Position numbers and translations under genes: made by a program. This document shows positions 15,234 through 26,218 of a stretch of 64,000 bases of DNA, piece by piece (position 1 is the stretch's first letter; each line of letters begins with the position of its first letter). Below the pieces are notes generated by a model, which worked only from the letters and a program-made list of their open reading frames with translations, ran no database searches and was not told the origin of the DNA. Source of the DNA: an uncultured Caulobacterales bacterium (GTDB lineage: Bacteria > Pseudomonadota > Alphaproteobacteria > Caulobacterales > Caulobacteraceae); the NCBI GenBank assembly GCA_903900155.1, contig CAIUMD010000014.1, positions 47,287-111,286 on the forward strand, given 5' to 3'.

Positions 15234-15668
15234 TCAGTGGCCCGCCTGCAGCTTGGCCAGTTCGACGGCGGCGCGCGTCTCGATCTCGTTGAGGACCCCT
15301 TCAAGCTTGGGGTCGTCGGTGTTCTCGCGCTGCTCGCGAATGGCGCGGGTCAGGCGGTCCAGGGTGCTGGGCGAGATGTCGCCGTCGATCAGGGCGATCC
15401 GGACCTCGCCCAGGATGTCCAGGATCTGGTCGGCGCGGCGCACCGCGCGCTTCTTGCGCTCCAGGGGGCTGCCGACGGCGCCCGTCTCCTGCAGCGCCAG
15501 GAGAGCGTCGACCGAGCCTACGCCGGTCAGGCCGCCCACGGACGTGGCGCCAACCGCGCCGGCCGGGGCCGCGCTCACGGACGGCAGGGAAAAGCCCGTC
15601 GATCCGCCGGCGGGCTTGGCCCGCGACGCGCCAGTCGACGAGACGCCCCCCGTGCTAGAAACCTTCAT
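15234..15668 (-). CDS. fliX: Flagellar assembly regulator FliX
   Basis: 144 residues. The low-complexity Ser/Gly/Ala N-terminus (1-55) is followed by the helical core VDALLALQETGAVGS, KRAVRRADQILDILGEVRIA and REQRENTDDPKLEGVLNEIE. This is the FliX family known from Caulobacter. FliX couples completion of the early flagellar structure to FlbD, which controls sigma-54-dependent late genes. It is divergent from flgI, as in Caulobacter crescentus, and a CtrA-like box lies 72-86 bp upstream, agreeing with its class II timing. Confidence 0.95.
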   Translation of the reverse strand: MKVSSTGGVSSTGASRAKPAGGSTGFSLPSVSAAPAGAVGATSVGGLTGVGSVDALLALQETGAVGSPLERKKRAVRRADQILDILGEVRIALIDGDISPSTLDRLTRAIREQRENTDDPKLEGVLNEIETRAAVELAKLQAGH

Positions 15669-15739
15669 CCGACCGCTCCAAAAAGCTCGTGCGCGCGAGT
15701 CACTCTTCTCATCGCACGAAACATAGTGCGTCCGCGCGC

Positions 15740-15754
15740 TTGAAGTATGGTTAA
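15740..15754. promoter_or_regulatory. CtrA-like box in the fliX promoter region
   Basis: TTGA-N7-TTAA on the plus strand (TTAACCATACTTCAA on the fliX strand) is one mismatch from the CtrA consensus TTAA-N7-TTAA. It lies 72-86 bp upstream of the fliX start codon. CtrA control of class II flagellar genes is established for Caulobacter; occupancy here is inferred. Confidence 0.55.
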
Positions 15755-15833
15755 TGCCGGGCAGATTCTGCCGCCGGGCGCCGGGCGAACCACCGCCAAA
15801 TCCGGAATCCCTTGAGTCACAAGGCCTTCAAAG

Positions 15834-15850
15834 TGGCCCGCTTCTGGCAA
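15834..15850 (+). promoter_or_regulatory. Sigma-54-like promoter for flgI
   Basis: TGGCCCGCTTCTGGCAA carries the invariant GG (15835-15836) and GC (15847-15848) separated by 10 bp, the -24/-12 spacing of sigma-54 promoters. It matches TGGCACG-N4-TTGCA with two differences. Transcription would start near 15860, about 29 bp before the flgI ATG. Confidence 0.55.
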
Positions 15851-15888
15851 GAGGCGGCGTGGGGATCGTCCCCCGCAACGGAATTGCC

Positions 15889-17001
15889 ATGTCGCGTTCA
15901 TTCTTTCGCACCGTCTTGACCGCCCTCGCCCTCGCCTCGGCCTTCGTCGCCGCGCCGGCGATCGGCAAGTCGCGGATCAAGGACATCGTCGCCTTCGAAG
16001 GCGTGCGCGACAACCAGCTGGTCGGCTACGGCATGGTCGTGGGCCTGAGCGGCACGGGCGACAGCCTGCGCAACGCGCCGATGACCAAGCAGAGCCTGGA
16101 GGCGATGCTGGAGCGCCAGGGCGTCAACGTCCGCAACGCGAACCTGAACACCAAGAACACCGCCACGGTCATGGTCACGGCCAACCTGCCGCCGTTCTCG
16201 GCCGCCGGCGCCAAGCTGGACGTCACGGTCTCGGCCCTGGGCGACGCCAAGAGCCTCCTGGGCGGCACCCTGATCGTCACCAGCCTGCAGGGCGCGGACG
16301 GTCAGACCTACGCCGTCGCCCAGGGCACGGTGCAGACCGGCTCGGTCTCGGCCAGCGGCGCCTCGGGCAGCTCGGTCACCAAGGGCGTGCCGACGGCCGG
16401 CCGCATCGCCGGCGGCGGCATCATCGAGCGCGAGACCGGCTTCCAGATGGTCAATATGGACATCATGCGCCTGACGCTGCGCAATCCGGACTTCACCACC
16501 GCCCGCCGCATCGCCGACGCCATCAACGCCAAGTTCCCGGGCTGCGCCCAGGCCCAGAACCCGACGATCATCGCCACCCGCGCCCCTGCCGGCACGGACA
16601 TGATCACCTTCATGACCAACATCGAGAACCTGGAAGTCGAGCCCGACGGCCCGGCCAAGGTGGTGATCGACGAAGTGGCCGGCGTCATCGTCATGGGCGA
16701 CGACGTCCGCATCAGCCAAGTGGCCATCGCCCAAGGCAACCTGACCATCTCGGTCCAGGAAAACCCCGCCGTCAGCCAGCCGGCTCCGTTCAGCCAGGGC
16801 CAGACCGCCGTCGTCCCGCAGTCGACCGTCAGTGTCGACGAGGAGAAGGGCAAGAAGCTGATCACCCTGGGCGGCTCCCCCTCGCTGAAGGGCCTGGTCG
16901 GCGGCCTGAACGCCCTGGGCGTCACGCCCCGCGACATGATCTCGATCCTGCAGGCCGTGAAGGCCGCGGGCGCCCTGCAAGCCGACATCGAGGTGATGTG
17001 A
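15889..17001 (+). CDS. flgI: Flagellar P-ring protein FlgI
   Basis: 370 residues from ATG 15889-15891. Residues 1-24 are a Sec signal peptide ([18 protein letters not shown]). The mature part has the FlgI signatures [63 protein letters not shown] and a C-terminal [19 protein letters not shown]. It forms the periplasmic P ring round the flagellar rod, embedded in peptidoglycan. It leads flgI-flgJ-flbY and overlaps the next gene. Sigma-54-like control is suggested by the upstream promoter. Confidence 0.97.
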   Translation: MSRSFFRTVLTALALASAFVAAPAIGKSRIKDIVAFEGVRDNQLVGYGMVVGLSGTGDSLRNAPMTKQSLEAMLERQGVNVRNANLNTKNTATVMVTANLPPFSAAGAKLDVTVSALGDAKSLLGGTLIVTSLQGADGQTYAVAQGTVQTGSVSASGASGSSVTKGVPTAGRIAGGGIIERETGFQMVNMDIMRLTLRNPDFTTARRIADAINAKFPGCAQAQNPTIIATRAPAGTDMITFMTNIENLEVEPDGPAKVVIDEVAGVIVMGDDVRISQVAIAQGNLTISVQENPAVSQPAPFSQGQTAVVPQSTVSVDEEKGKKLITLGGSPSLKGLVGGLNALGVTPRDMISILQAVKAAGALQADIEVM

Positions 17002-17384
17002 TGAGCGCGTTCGACACGATCTCCACCTTCGTCCCGCAGTTCGGCGCGGCCGCCGCCACGGTCAAGACGGCCGCCAAGGCGGTGCAGTCCGCCGGCGCGG
17101 CTGTCCAGAACGCGGTCGAAGACACGACCAAGGACGCCGCCGCCCGCAAGAAGATCGCCGAGACGGCCAAGACCTTCGAGGCCTCGTTCCTGTCGGTGAT
17201 GATGCAGCAGATGTTCGAGGGCGTGAAAACCTCGGAACCCTTCGGCGGCGGCAACGGCGAAGAGATGTTCAAGTCGATGATGACGGACGCGATGTCCAAG
17301 GAAGTCACCAAGGCCGGCGGCGTCGGCCTCTCCTCCGTCATTCAGCGCGAGATGCTGAAGATGCAGGGTCTGAAGGAGCACTAA
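17001..17384 (+). CDS. flgJ: Flagellar rod-binding protein, FlgJ N-domain only
   Basis: 127 residues from ATG 17001-17003, which overlaps the flgI stop (TGATG). The C-terminal part matches the rod-binding (FlgJ_N) domain: [21 protein letters not shown], then [17 protein letters not shown]. The muramidase domain of enteric FlgJ is absent, which is normal in alphaproteobacteria, where peptidoglycan cutting is done by a separate enzyme. It probably caps or chaperones rod assembly in the periplasm. An in-frame GTG just upstream (16998) is the alternative start. Confidence 0.85.
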   Translation: MSAFDTISTFVPQFGAAAATVKTAAKAVQSAGAAVQNAVEDTTKDAAARKKIAETAKTFEASFLSVMMQQMFEGVKTSEPFGGGNGEEMFKSMMTDAMSKEVTKAGGVGLSSVIQREMLKMQGLKEH

Positions 17385-17388
17385 AGCC

Positions 17389-17838
17389 ATGGCCATCGCC
17401 GCCGTCGACGCCGACGATCGCGTCCATCAGCTGACCCTGCTGACCGAACGCCTGACCGACCTGATCGCCAAGGAGGCCACGGCCTTCGAAAACCACCGCC
17501 CGCACGAGGCGGCGCAGTACGTCGAGGAGACGGCGAAGCTCGCCAATGTCTATCGGCACGAGTCCATGCGGGTCCGCCACAACGTCGCCTTGGTCGAGGC
17601 CGCGCGGCCCGAACTGCGCCAGCGCCTGCTGCGCGCCACCGAGGCCTTCGACGCGGTTCTGGCTCGCCAGGCCCGCGCCGTGAACGCGGCCAAGACCGTG
17701 ACCGAGGGCTTGGTCCATGCCGTCGCCTCGGAAATCGCCAGCCAGCGCGCCGCCCCGGCCACCACCTACGGCGCCGGCGGCATGGTCAACGACCGCCCGG
17801 CCATGGGCTCGGCGATCACGCTGAACCGCAAGGCCTAG
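17389..17838 (+). CDS. flbY: Flagellar protein FlbY (FlgN-like)
   Basis: 149 residues, almost entirely helical: VHQLTLLTERLTDLIAKEA, then HRPHEAAQYVEETAKLAN, and RLLRATEAFDAVLARQAR. The pattern resembles FlgN-type export chaperones. In Caulobacter annotations the gene after flgI and the flgJ-like gene is called flbY. It starts 4 bp after the flgJ stop, so it is co-translated, and converges with a methyltransferase gene with a 4-bp overlap. Its exact biochemical role is not fixed by sequence. Confidence 0.75.
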   Translation: MAIAAVDADDRVHQLTLLTERLTDLIAKEATAFENHRPHEAAQYVEETAKLANVYRHESMRVRHNVALVEAARPELRQRLLRATEAFDAVLARQARAVNAAKTVTEGLVHAVASEIASQRAAPATTYGAGGMVNDRPAMGSAITLNRKA

Positions 17839-18464
17839 ATCAGCTTGAAGACGGCGGCGGCCCTGGCCGCCCCGTCCGGATCCCCGAAGTCCGCCACCGG
17901 ATACTCGGCCACCGCCGCCAGCCGCTCGGTCGGCAGGGGCGCGCGGAAGGGATCGCCGATCAGCACCGCGATCCCGGCCGCCACGCAGCGCCGCAGGAAG
18001 GCCTCGGCCCGCGTCGCCAGGTCCGGGTCGTAGAAGAGATCCCCCGCCAGCATCAGGTCGATATTAGGCGGATCGCCGTCCAGCAGGTCGGCCTGCTCCG
18101 CCACGATCGTCACGCCGTTGGCGGCGGCGTTCAGGCGCGCGGCCGTGACCGCGTAGGGGTCGATATCGACCGCCCTCACCTCTTCCGCGCCGGCCAAGGC
18201 GGCGGCGATGGCGACTAGGCCCGAACCCGCGCCCAGGTCCAGCACACGCTGGCCGGCGACGATCTCAGGACGATCTAAGACATGCCGCGCCAGGGCCAGC
18301 CCTCCGCCCCACGGCCGCGCCCAATAGGGCGAGCCGAAGTCCGGATCGGCGTCGGCCAGGCGCGTCAGCCCGCTGCTGGGTCCCGCGCGGTGCAGGCGGA
18401 TCTCCGGCACGCCGGGGACGGGCTCGAGCGGCAGGCGCTGCTGGATGAAGGTTTCGAGAGTCAC
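17835..18464 (-). CDS. Class I SAM-dependent methyltransferase (ETFB-lysine/nicotinamide N-methyltransferase-like)
   Basis: 209 residues starting at GTG 18462-18464. The SAM motif VLDLGAGSGLVAIAAALAGA is at 74-93, the acidic loop AVDIDPYAVTAARLN follows, and the motif IV-like AGDLFYDPDLATR is near 138. This pattern, with YWARPWGGGLALAR before motif I, is typical of the methyltransferase-16/ETFBKMT group that methylates lysines in proteins such as the electron transfer flavoprotein. The substrate is not certain. Its start overlaps the stop of the ABC-F gene (GTGA), so they form an operon. Confidence 0.85.
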   Translation of the reverse strand: MTLETFIQQRLPLEPVPGVPEIRLHRAGPSSGLTRLADADPDFGSPYWARPWGGGLALARHVLDRPEIVAGQRVLDLGAGSGLVAIAAALAGAEEVRAVDIDPYAVTAARLNAAANGVTIVAEQADLLDGDPPNIDLMLAGDLFYDPDLATRAEAFLRRCVAAGIAVLIGDPFRAPLPTERLAAVAEYPVADFGDPDGAARAAAVFKLI

Positions 18465-20104
18465 CGTCGGACTTTAAGAGCCTGGTGGGCGTCGCCGATC
18501 AACCGTTTCTTGCGCCGGTGCAGACTGGCGCCGAGGGTGATGCTCCGTTCAATGCCGATCGCCTCCAGGAAGTCGGGATCGTGGCTGACGACCAGCAGCG
18601 CCCCGTCGTAACCCGACAGCGCCGCCTCGACGGCCTCGATGGAGGCCAGGTCCAGATGGTTGGTCGGCTCGTCCAGGATCAGCAGCTGCGGCGGCTGGGC
18701 CGCGCACAGCACGCAGGCCAGGGCCGCCCGCAGGCGCTCGCCGCCGCTCAGCGCGCCGGCTGCCTGGTGCGCGGCGGTGTTGCGGAACAGGAACCGGGCC
18801 AGGGCCGCATGGGCGTCGTTCCGGGTCGCGGCCGGGTTCAGGCGACGGAAGTTCTCCAGGATGGTCTGGTTGTCGGCTAGCAGCGCCGCCCGCTGGTCCA
18901 GCAGGGCGACGGGCACGGAGAGCTTCACCACGCCCGCCGTCGGCAACAGGTCGCCCGTCGCCAGGCGGATCAGGGTGGTCTTACCCGTCCCGTTCGGCCC
19001 CGCCACCGCCACGCGCGCGGGTCCCGCGAGCCGGAACGACAGATCCCGGATCACCGCCGTCCCGTCCGACCAGGCGAAGGAGACGTCCTCGAACGTCAGC
19101 ACCGTCCGCCCCTCCGCCAGGCCCGACGACGGCAGGTCGAAGCCCAGGGTGCGAGCACGCTCGACACGGGTCTCCGCCGACGCCTTGGCCTCCGCCGCCT
19201 GGGTCGCCAGCTTCTCGGCCAGCTTGCCCTCGCGCGCGCCGCTGTTCTCGGCCCGCTCGGCCATCGCGCCCAGGACGATCTTGGGCGTGCCGCCGCGATC
19301 GGCGAACTTGCGGCCCGCGGCGTCGCGGCGGTCCTTGCGTTCGCGGGCGACCTGGGCCTCGCGGGCGACGCGGCGGATCTCCTTCTCGGCGTGATCCAGG
19401 TCGCGCTGGGCCGCCTGCGCCTCCTCGGCCTTGCGCTCGGCATAGAGGTCCCAGCCCCCGCCGTACGAGCGCGCGCCCAGGGACGACAGCTCGACGATCC
19501 GGTCCATGCCGCGCAGCAAGGAACGGTCGTGGCTGACCACCACCGCCCCGCCCTTCCAGCGGGCCAGCACCTTGGCCACGATCGCCTTGGCCTCGGCGTC
19601 CAGGTTGTTGGTCGGCTCGTCCAGCAGCAGTACGTCGGGCCGCGTGATCAGCAGCCGCGCCAGCCCCGCCCGCGTCGCCTGGCCGCCTGAAAGCGCCGCC
19701 GCCGGCCGTTCGACGGCGAGGCCCGAGAGGCCCACATCCGCCAGCGCCTGGTCCAACCGCGCGGGCAGCGCCCAGTCGACCTCAGAGAGATCGGTCTCGT
19801 CGCCCTCTCCGCGCCCGATGCGCGACAGGCGATCCCAGTCCGGGCCGACGCCGAGCAGGTCAACGAGCCGCGCCTCGGAGACGTCGGGCGTCTGCTCCAG
19901 GGTCGCGACCGTCCCCGCCCGCGCCACGGCCCCGGCCAAGGGCGGACGCGCGCCCGCGATCAGCGCCAGCAAGGTCGACTTGCCCGCGCCGTTGCGCCCG
20001 ACGAGACCGATACGCTCGGCCCCGATGGACAGGTTCAGATTTTCGAAAAGCAGCCGGCCGTCAGGCGTGGCGGCGGAAACGGCGTCCAGGGTGACGAAGG
20101 ACAT
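18461..20104 (-). CDS. ABC-F family ATP-binding protein
   Basis: 547 residues with two ABC domains on one chain and no membrane segment. Domain 1: Walker A GRNGAGKST (36-44), signature LSGGQATRAG, Walker B VLLLDEPTNNLD. A charged linker (about 240-310) is rich in Lys, Arg and Glu. Domain 2: Walker A GPNGTGKTT, signature LSGGERLRA, Walker B LLILDEPTNHLD. ABC-F proteins act on the ribosome, in translation control or antibiotic protection, rather than in transport. The subgroup is unclear. First gene of a two-gene operon with the methyltransferase. Confidence 0.93.
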   Translation of the reverse strand: MSFVTLDAVSAATPDGRLLFENLNLSIGAERIGLVGRNGAGKSTLLALIAGARPPLAGAVARAGTVATLEQTPDVSEARLVDLLGVGPDWDRLSRIGRGEGDETDLSEVDWALPARLDQALADVGLSGLAVERPAAALSGGQATRAGLARLLITRPDVLLLDEPTNNLDAEAKAIVAKVLARWKGGAVVVSHDRSLLRGMDRIVELSSLGARSYGGGWDLYAERKAEEAQAAQRDLDHAEKEIRRVAREAQVARERKDRRDAAGRKFADRGGTPKIVLGAMAERAENSGAREGKLAEKLATQAAEAKASAETRVERARTLGFDLPSSGLAEGRTVLTFEDVSFAWSDGTAVIRDLSFRLAGPARVAVAGPNGTGKTTLIRLATGDLLPTAGVVKLSVPVALLDQRAALLADNQTILENFRRLNPAATRNDAHAALARFLFRNTAAHQAAGALSGGERLRAALACVLCAAQPPQLLILDEPTNHLDLASIEAVEAALSGYDGALLVVSHDPDFLEAIGIERSITLGASLHRRKKRLIGDAHQALKVRR

Positions 20105-20246
20105 GCGAACCCACGGTCAGGGAAACGGGAAGGACGAAGCGGTCTTCCGTCTTGCTGATCATGGGATCCTCCATCGGATACGAGGGGGTGGTGTTTACGC
20201 CTGGGTGCGTAACTTCACAAGCTGCGCCTGGTCCTCGTTTCGACTC

Positions 20247-20408
20247 CTAGGACGGCGCCATGGTGCGCAGGACCCAGACCAGCGAACCGATGCCGCCGCA
20301 GAACACCATCATGTCGATGATGATCGACCGCGGCTTGGGCGCCTTCAACGCATCGAACGCGTCGTGCTTGGCTTCCTGCTTGTCGCTTTCGGCGGCCTTC
20401 TTGGCCAT
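20247..20408 (-). CDS. Small single-pass membrane protein
   Basis: 53 residues from ATG 20406-20408, preceded on the minus strand by a good ribosome-binding site (AGAAGGA, 7 nt spacing). The N-terminal half is charged (MAKKAAESDKQEAKHDAFDA). The C-terminal half is one hydrophobic helix (IIIDMMVFCGGIGSLVWVL). Family unknown. It stands alone between the ABC-F gene and the TonB-like hypothetical gene. Confidence 0.6.
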   Translation of the reverse strand: MAKKAAESDKQEAKHDAFDALKAPKPRSIIIDMMVFCGGIGSLVWVLRTMAPS

Positions 20409-20516
20409 GGCTCGGTCCTTCTGACGTCGAGCCCCCGCCCGACCGTGGCGGTTTAACCATGCGTGGACTGAAGAACCCGCTTCCAAACAGGGTTTAGGGA
20501 ATCCGAATAGCCAAGG

Positions 20517-21176
20517 TCAGGGACAGGCGCCCCGGCGCACCAGCGGCGGGCCAGAAGGGTTGGCGTTGCGCATCCGGCCGACAACCCGGCACAGGTCGCG
20601 GCGGTTGCGCCTGTCGTCGTCGGCTGTGGGCCGCTTTCGCGGGCCGGAGAACTCGTACGCCTCCCACTTCCGCTCGTCGATCGGGCCGATGAAGTTGGGC
20701 GACGGGCGCTTGTCGGGCCTCTTGCCCCAGGCGTCGTAGCAGGCCTCCTTCTGCTCGGGCGTCATGTGCTCGCTGGTCTGCCCCAAGCAGGCGCGCCTGA
20801 AGCGGCCGACGCCCATGGAAGGATTGCCCTCCAGCAGCCGCCAGCGGTCAACAGCCTTGGGATCGACCTTCCACTCGGGATCCACCACAGCCGGCGCGGG
20901 CGGCGCTTCCGGCGCGACGGTCGCTGGAGCGCTCTCGTTTTCGGAGGTGGTCGCTCGTGTCGGCGCGGCCGTCGCCGCCGAGCGCGCCCCGGCCGGGGCC
21001 TGCCGCTGCGGCGCGGTCCGCCGTTGCGGCCGCTCCAGGTCCAGGACAATCACCGGCTGTTCGCCGATCAGCGGCGGCGGTTCCTCGATCAGCACCAGCG
21101 CGCCCAGCACCAGGCCGTTGATCAGCACCCCGCCCGAGACAGCCAGCCATCGCCTGGTCCACGCGTCCAGCCGCAT
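20517..21176 (-). CDS. Hypothetical TonB-like membrane-anchored protein
   Basis: 219 residues from ATG 21174-21176, which has AGAGG at the right distance; a GTG three codons upstream does not. One N-terminal helix (WLAVSGGVLINGLVLGALVLI, about 10-30), then a Pro/Ala/Arg-rich periplasmic linker (45-100), then a Cys-containing globular part (RACLGQTSEHMTPEQKEAC, later DLCRVVGRM). The layout is TonB-like, but there is no recognisable TonB C-terminal domain. Four Cys in the mature region suggest disulfides. Divergent from uvrA. Confidence 0.7.
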   Translation of the reverse strand: MRLDAWTRRWLAVSGGVLINGLVLGALVLIEEPPPLIGEQPVIVLDLERPQRRTAPQRQAPAGARSAATAAPTRATTSENESAPATVAPEAPPAPAVVDPEWKVDPKAVDRWRLLEGNPSMGVGRFRRACLGQTSEHMTPEQKEACYDAWGKRPDKRPSPNFIGPIDERKWEAYEFSGPRKRPTADDDRRNRRDLCRVVGRMRNANPSGPPLVRRGACP

Positions 21177-21264
21177 CCCCGCCACCTCTAGTTAAGCTGG
21201 GAGCGGACGACGCGCGCCGATGGCGCCGCTTTCGAGGCGCTCCGGCGCCCTATTGGCGGCGCCG

Positions 21265-21287
21265 CTGCTGACAGTGGCTGTCAGCAG
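21265..21287. promoter_or_regulatory. Perfect 10-bp inverted repeat before uvrA
   Basis: CTGCTGACAG-TGG-CTGTCAGCAG forms a perfect hairpin with a 3-nt centre in the gap between the divergent TonB-like gene and uvrA. There is no T-run on either side, so it is not a clear terminator. It may be an operator. Confidence 0.4.
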
Positions 21288-21314
21288 AAACACTCCCTCA
21301 CGCGCGCGACATTT

Positions 21315-21329
21315 GTTCACACCTTGTTC
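21315..21329 (+). promoter_or_regulatory. LexA (SOS) box upstream of uvrA
   Basis: GTTC-ACACCTT-GTTC is an exact match to the alphaproteobacterial LexA site GTTC-N7-GTTC. It lies 79-93 bp before the uvrA ATG. uvrA is a classic SOS gene, so damage-inducible control is expected. Confidence 0.85.
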
Positions 21330-21407
21330 TTGTGTTAATTCGCGCGTCGAGCCCTACATATAGCCGCTGCGCCGCGACCAATGTCGTGGCCCAACGTTCC
21401 GGAAAAC

Positions 21408-24317
<2,910 letters not shown>

Positions 24318-24333
24318 GACCGCGGGACCGAAA

Positions 24334-24416
24334 CCTCGCCCTTCGACAAGCTCAGGGTGAGGTTTCTATTTCAACGCCAGCAGTAGTCCTCATCCTGAGC
24401 TTGTCGAAGGGCGAGG
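24334..24416. repeat. 83-bp dispersed inverted-repeat element, copy 1
   Basis: Arms CCTCGCCCTTCGACAAGCTC and its complement GAGCTTGTCGAAGGGCGAGG enclose a loop of about 25 bp. The element, loop included, is similar in reverse orientation to 26126-26208. It lies between the convergent uvrA and membrane-protein genes, where it could also act as a transcription barrier. Confidence 0.75.
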
Positions 24417-24429
24417 GCGGGCCCGCTGC

Positions 24430-25347
24430 CTACCAGCCGCTGCTGCTGCTCTCCGCCGCCACCCCGCTCTCGCGCTCCTTGAGTTCGCGATAGATGCTGG
24501 GAGCCGGGCCGAAGACGATCAGGGTGGTCAGCACCTGGATCAGGCCCGAGAACAGCGCCTGGACGATGCCCGCGGGCGTGAAATAGGCCTGCAGCGAGCT
24601 GGTGTCGGCGCGCATCATCTTGCCGGTGGCGGCGAAGTCGCCCGACGCGATCAGGCCGATGGCCGAGACGATCGTCCAGATCAGCAGCACCACGATCACG
24701 CTCATCACCCCCGCCAGCAGATAGGCGCCCAGCAGCGGCCAGAAAAGGCCCTCGGTCTTCGGCATCGCGCGGAACAAGGTGACCTTGCCCTCGTCGAAGG
24801 TCACCGACGAGGCGAAGGACAGGCGCACGGCTAGCCAGACCATACCGCACATCGAACCGACGATGCACAGCAGCGCCAGGAACGCCCCCGTCGGACCGCC
24901 CAGCGCGCCCAGGAAGCCACCGACCGCCGAGCCCAGGAACATCACGCCAATCAGCACCAGGCACAGCAGCAGCCACACGGCGGCCTGGCGCAGCTCGGCC
25001 GCGCCGATACGCAGATAAGCAAAGCGGCTGTCGTCATGGCGCAGCACCACGCGGTTCAGAGTGGCGAAGATGACGCCGTTCAGCAGCAGGCTGTAGGGCA
25101 GCGACCACAGCGCCAGCGGCGCCAGGTCCGACATCAGGCGGGCCATCTCGCTAAGGTCCGGCGTGTTGTTCTCGGAGGTGTAGCTGATGAAGGCTTCCAG
25201 CTGCGGGCCGAAGAACAAAATGGCCAGCACGTTGGAGACGATCGACAGCACCGTCATGGCGCCCGCCCAGATCCCGACGGTCTTCAGGTTCTCCCGCACC
25301 AGGCGGAAACCGGAGAAGGCCGCGTCGGAGGCGGAGAACTTGGACAT
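24430..25347 (-). CDS. Polytopic membrane protein, paralogue 1 of 4
   Basis: 305 residues with about six hydrophobic helices. The N-terminal cytoplasmic segment reads SASDAAFSGFRLVRENLKTV. A central motif, LRHDDSRFAYLRIGAAELRQ, and a later VRLSFASSVTFDEGKVTLFR are shared with the three proteins encoded at 26219-28933. No catalytic motif is visible. The family is an unnamed inner-membrane group, and I cannot assign a function. It is separated from its paralogues by the divergently oriented GST gene and a dispersed repeat. Confidence 0.8.
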   Translation of the reverse strand: MSKFSASDAAFSGFRLVRENLKTVGIWAGAMTVLSIVSNVLAILFFGPQLEAFISYTSENNTPDLSEMARLMSDLAPLALWSLPYSLLLNGVIFATLNRVVLRHDDSRFAYLRIGAAELRQAAVWLLLCLVLIGVMFLGSAVGGFLGALGGPTGAFLALLCIVGSMCGMVWLAVRLSFASSVTFDEGKVTLFRAMPKTEGLFWPLLGAYLLAGVMSVIVVLLIWTIVSAIGLIASGDFAATGKMMRADTSSLQAYFTPAGIVQALFSGLIQVLTTLIVFGPAPSIYRELKERESGVAAESSSSGW

Positions 25348-25509
25348 GTCGGGCTCTTGTGGATCGCGTGCAGAGCGACAGCCCTAACAAGGTTCGCGCC
25401 CCTTCGACAGTGCCGAACGCGGCTTTATTCGCCGGGGTTGCGGTGAGACAGACAGAGCCTCTAACATCCGTTTGAAAGACGGTCGTCAGCGCCGCCCGGG
25501 AGGAACACC

Positions 25510-26124
25510 ATGAAGCTCTATGGCGAGGCCATGCCGGCCCCCAATCCGCGCCGTGTGCGGATCTTCCTGGCCGAGAAGGGCATCGAAGTGCCCGAGATCT
25601 CGATCGGCATGCGCCAGGGCGGCCACCGCAGCCCTGAGCATCTGGCGCGCAACAGCCTGGGCCAGGTGCCGACCCTGGAGCTGGAGGACGGCACGACGAT
25701 CAGTGAGACGGTCGCCATCTGCCGTTATTTCGAAGTGCTGCATCCCTCCCCGCCGCTGTTCGGGATCACGGCGCTGGAGCAGGCCCAGGTCGAGATGTGG
25801 ATCCGGCGGGCCGAGTTCCGGCTGATGGTCCCGGTCGGCATGTTCTGGCGCCACGCCCATCCGCTGACGGCGCGCCTGCTCAAGCAGAACGTCGAGTTCG
25901 GAGAATCCAACCGCGAGGTGGTCGAACGCGCCCAGCTGTGGCTGGACAAGGAGCTGGCCGATGGTCGCCCCTACCTGACGGGCGAGACCTATACGATGGC
26001 CGACATCACCGGGCAGACCACCCTGGACTTCGCCGACTTCACCGGCCTGCACACGCCGGCCGAGGCCAAGCATGTCATCGCCTGGCGCGAACGGATGGCG
26101 GCGAGGCCGAGCGCCAGTGCGTGA
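25510..26124 (+). CDS. Glutathione S-transferase family protein
   Basis: 204 residues. The thioredoxin-like N-domain (1-80) reads MKLYGEAMPAPNPRRVRIFL, with the glutathione-binding NSLGQVPTLELEDGTTISET (VP and ES/ET region). The helical C-domain (85-204) has DKELADGRPYLTGETYTMAD, the N-capping box of GSTs. It conjugates or reduces with glutathione in the cytoplasm; the substrate is unknown. It starts with a good GGGAGG site and is flanked by the two 83-bp repeats together with paralogue 1. Confidence 0.9.
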   Translation: MKLYGEAMPAPNPRRVRIFLAEKGIEVPEISIGMRQGGHRSPEHLARNSLGQVPTLELEDGTTISETVAICRYFEVLHPSPPLFGITALEQAQVEMWIRRAEFRLMVPVGMFWRHAHPLTARLLKQNVEFGESNREVVERAQLWLDKELADGRPYLTGETYTMADITGQTTLDFADFTGLHTPAEAKHVIAWRERMAARPSASA

Positions 26125-26125
26125 T

Positions 26126-26208
26126 CCTCGTCCTTCGACAAGCTCAGGATGAGGATCATTGCTGAGCTCGAAGTAGAAACCCCATCCTGGGCCTGTCGAA
26201 GGACGAGG
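26126..26208. repeat. 83-bp dispersed inverted-repeat element, copy 2
   Basis: Arms CCTCGTCCTTCGACAAGCTC and GGCCTGTCGAAGGACGAGG around a 25-bp loop (TTGCTGAGCTCGAAGTAGAA) that matches the reversed loop of copy 1 at many positions. It starts right after the GST stop and lies between convergent genes, as copy 1 does. Confidence 0.75.
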
Positions 26209-26218
26209 TTTTGGCCCC

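Noticed and set aside
18461..20104. ABC-F gene as a specific antibiotic-resistance determinant
   Set aside because: General ABC-F features only; nothing ties it to a resistance subfamily.
20517..21176. Call as TonB energy-transducing protein
   Set aside because: Membrane anchor and Pro-rich linker fit, but the conserved TonB C-terminal domain is missing.
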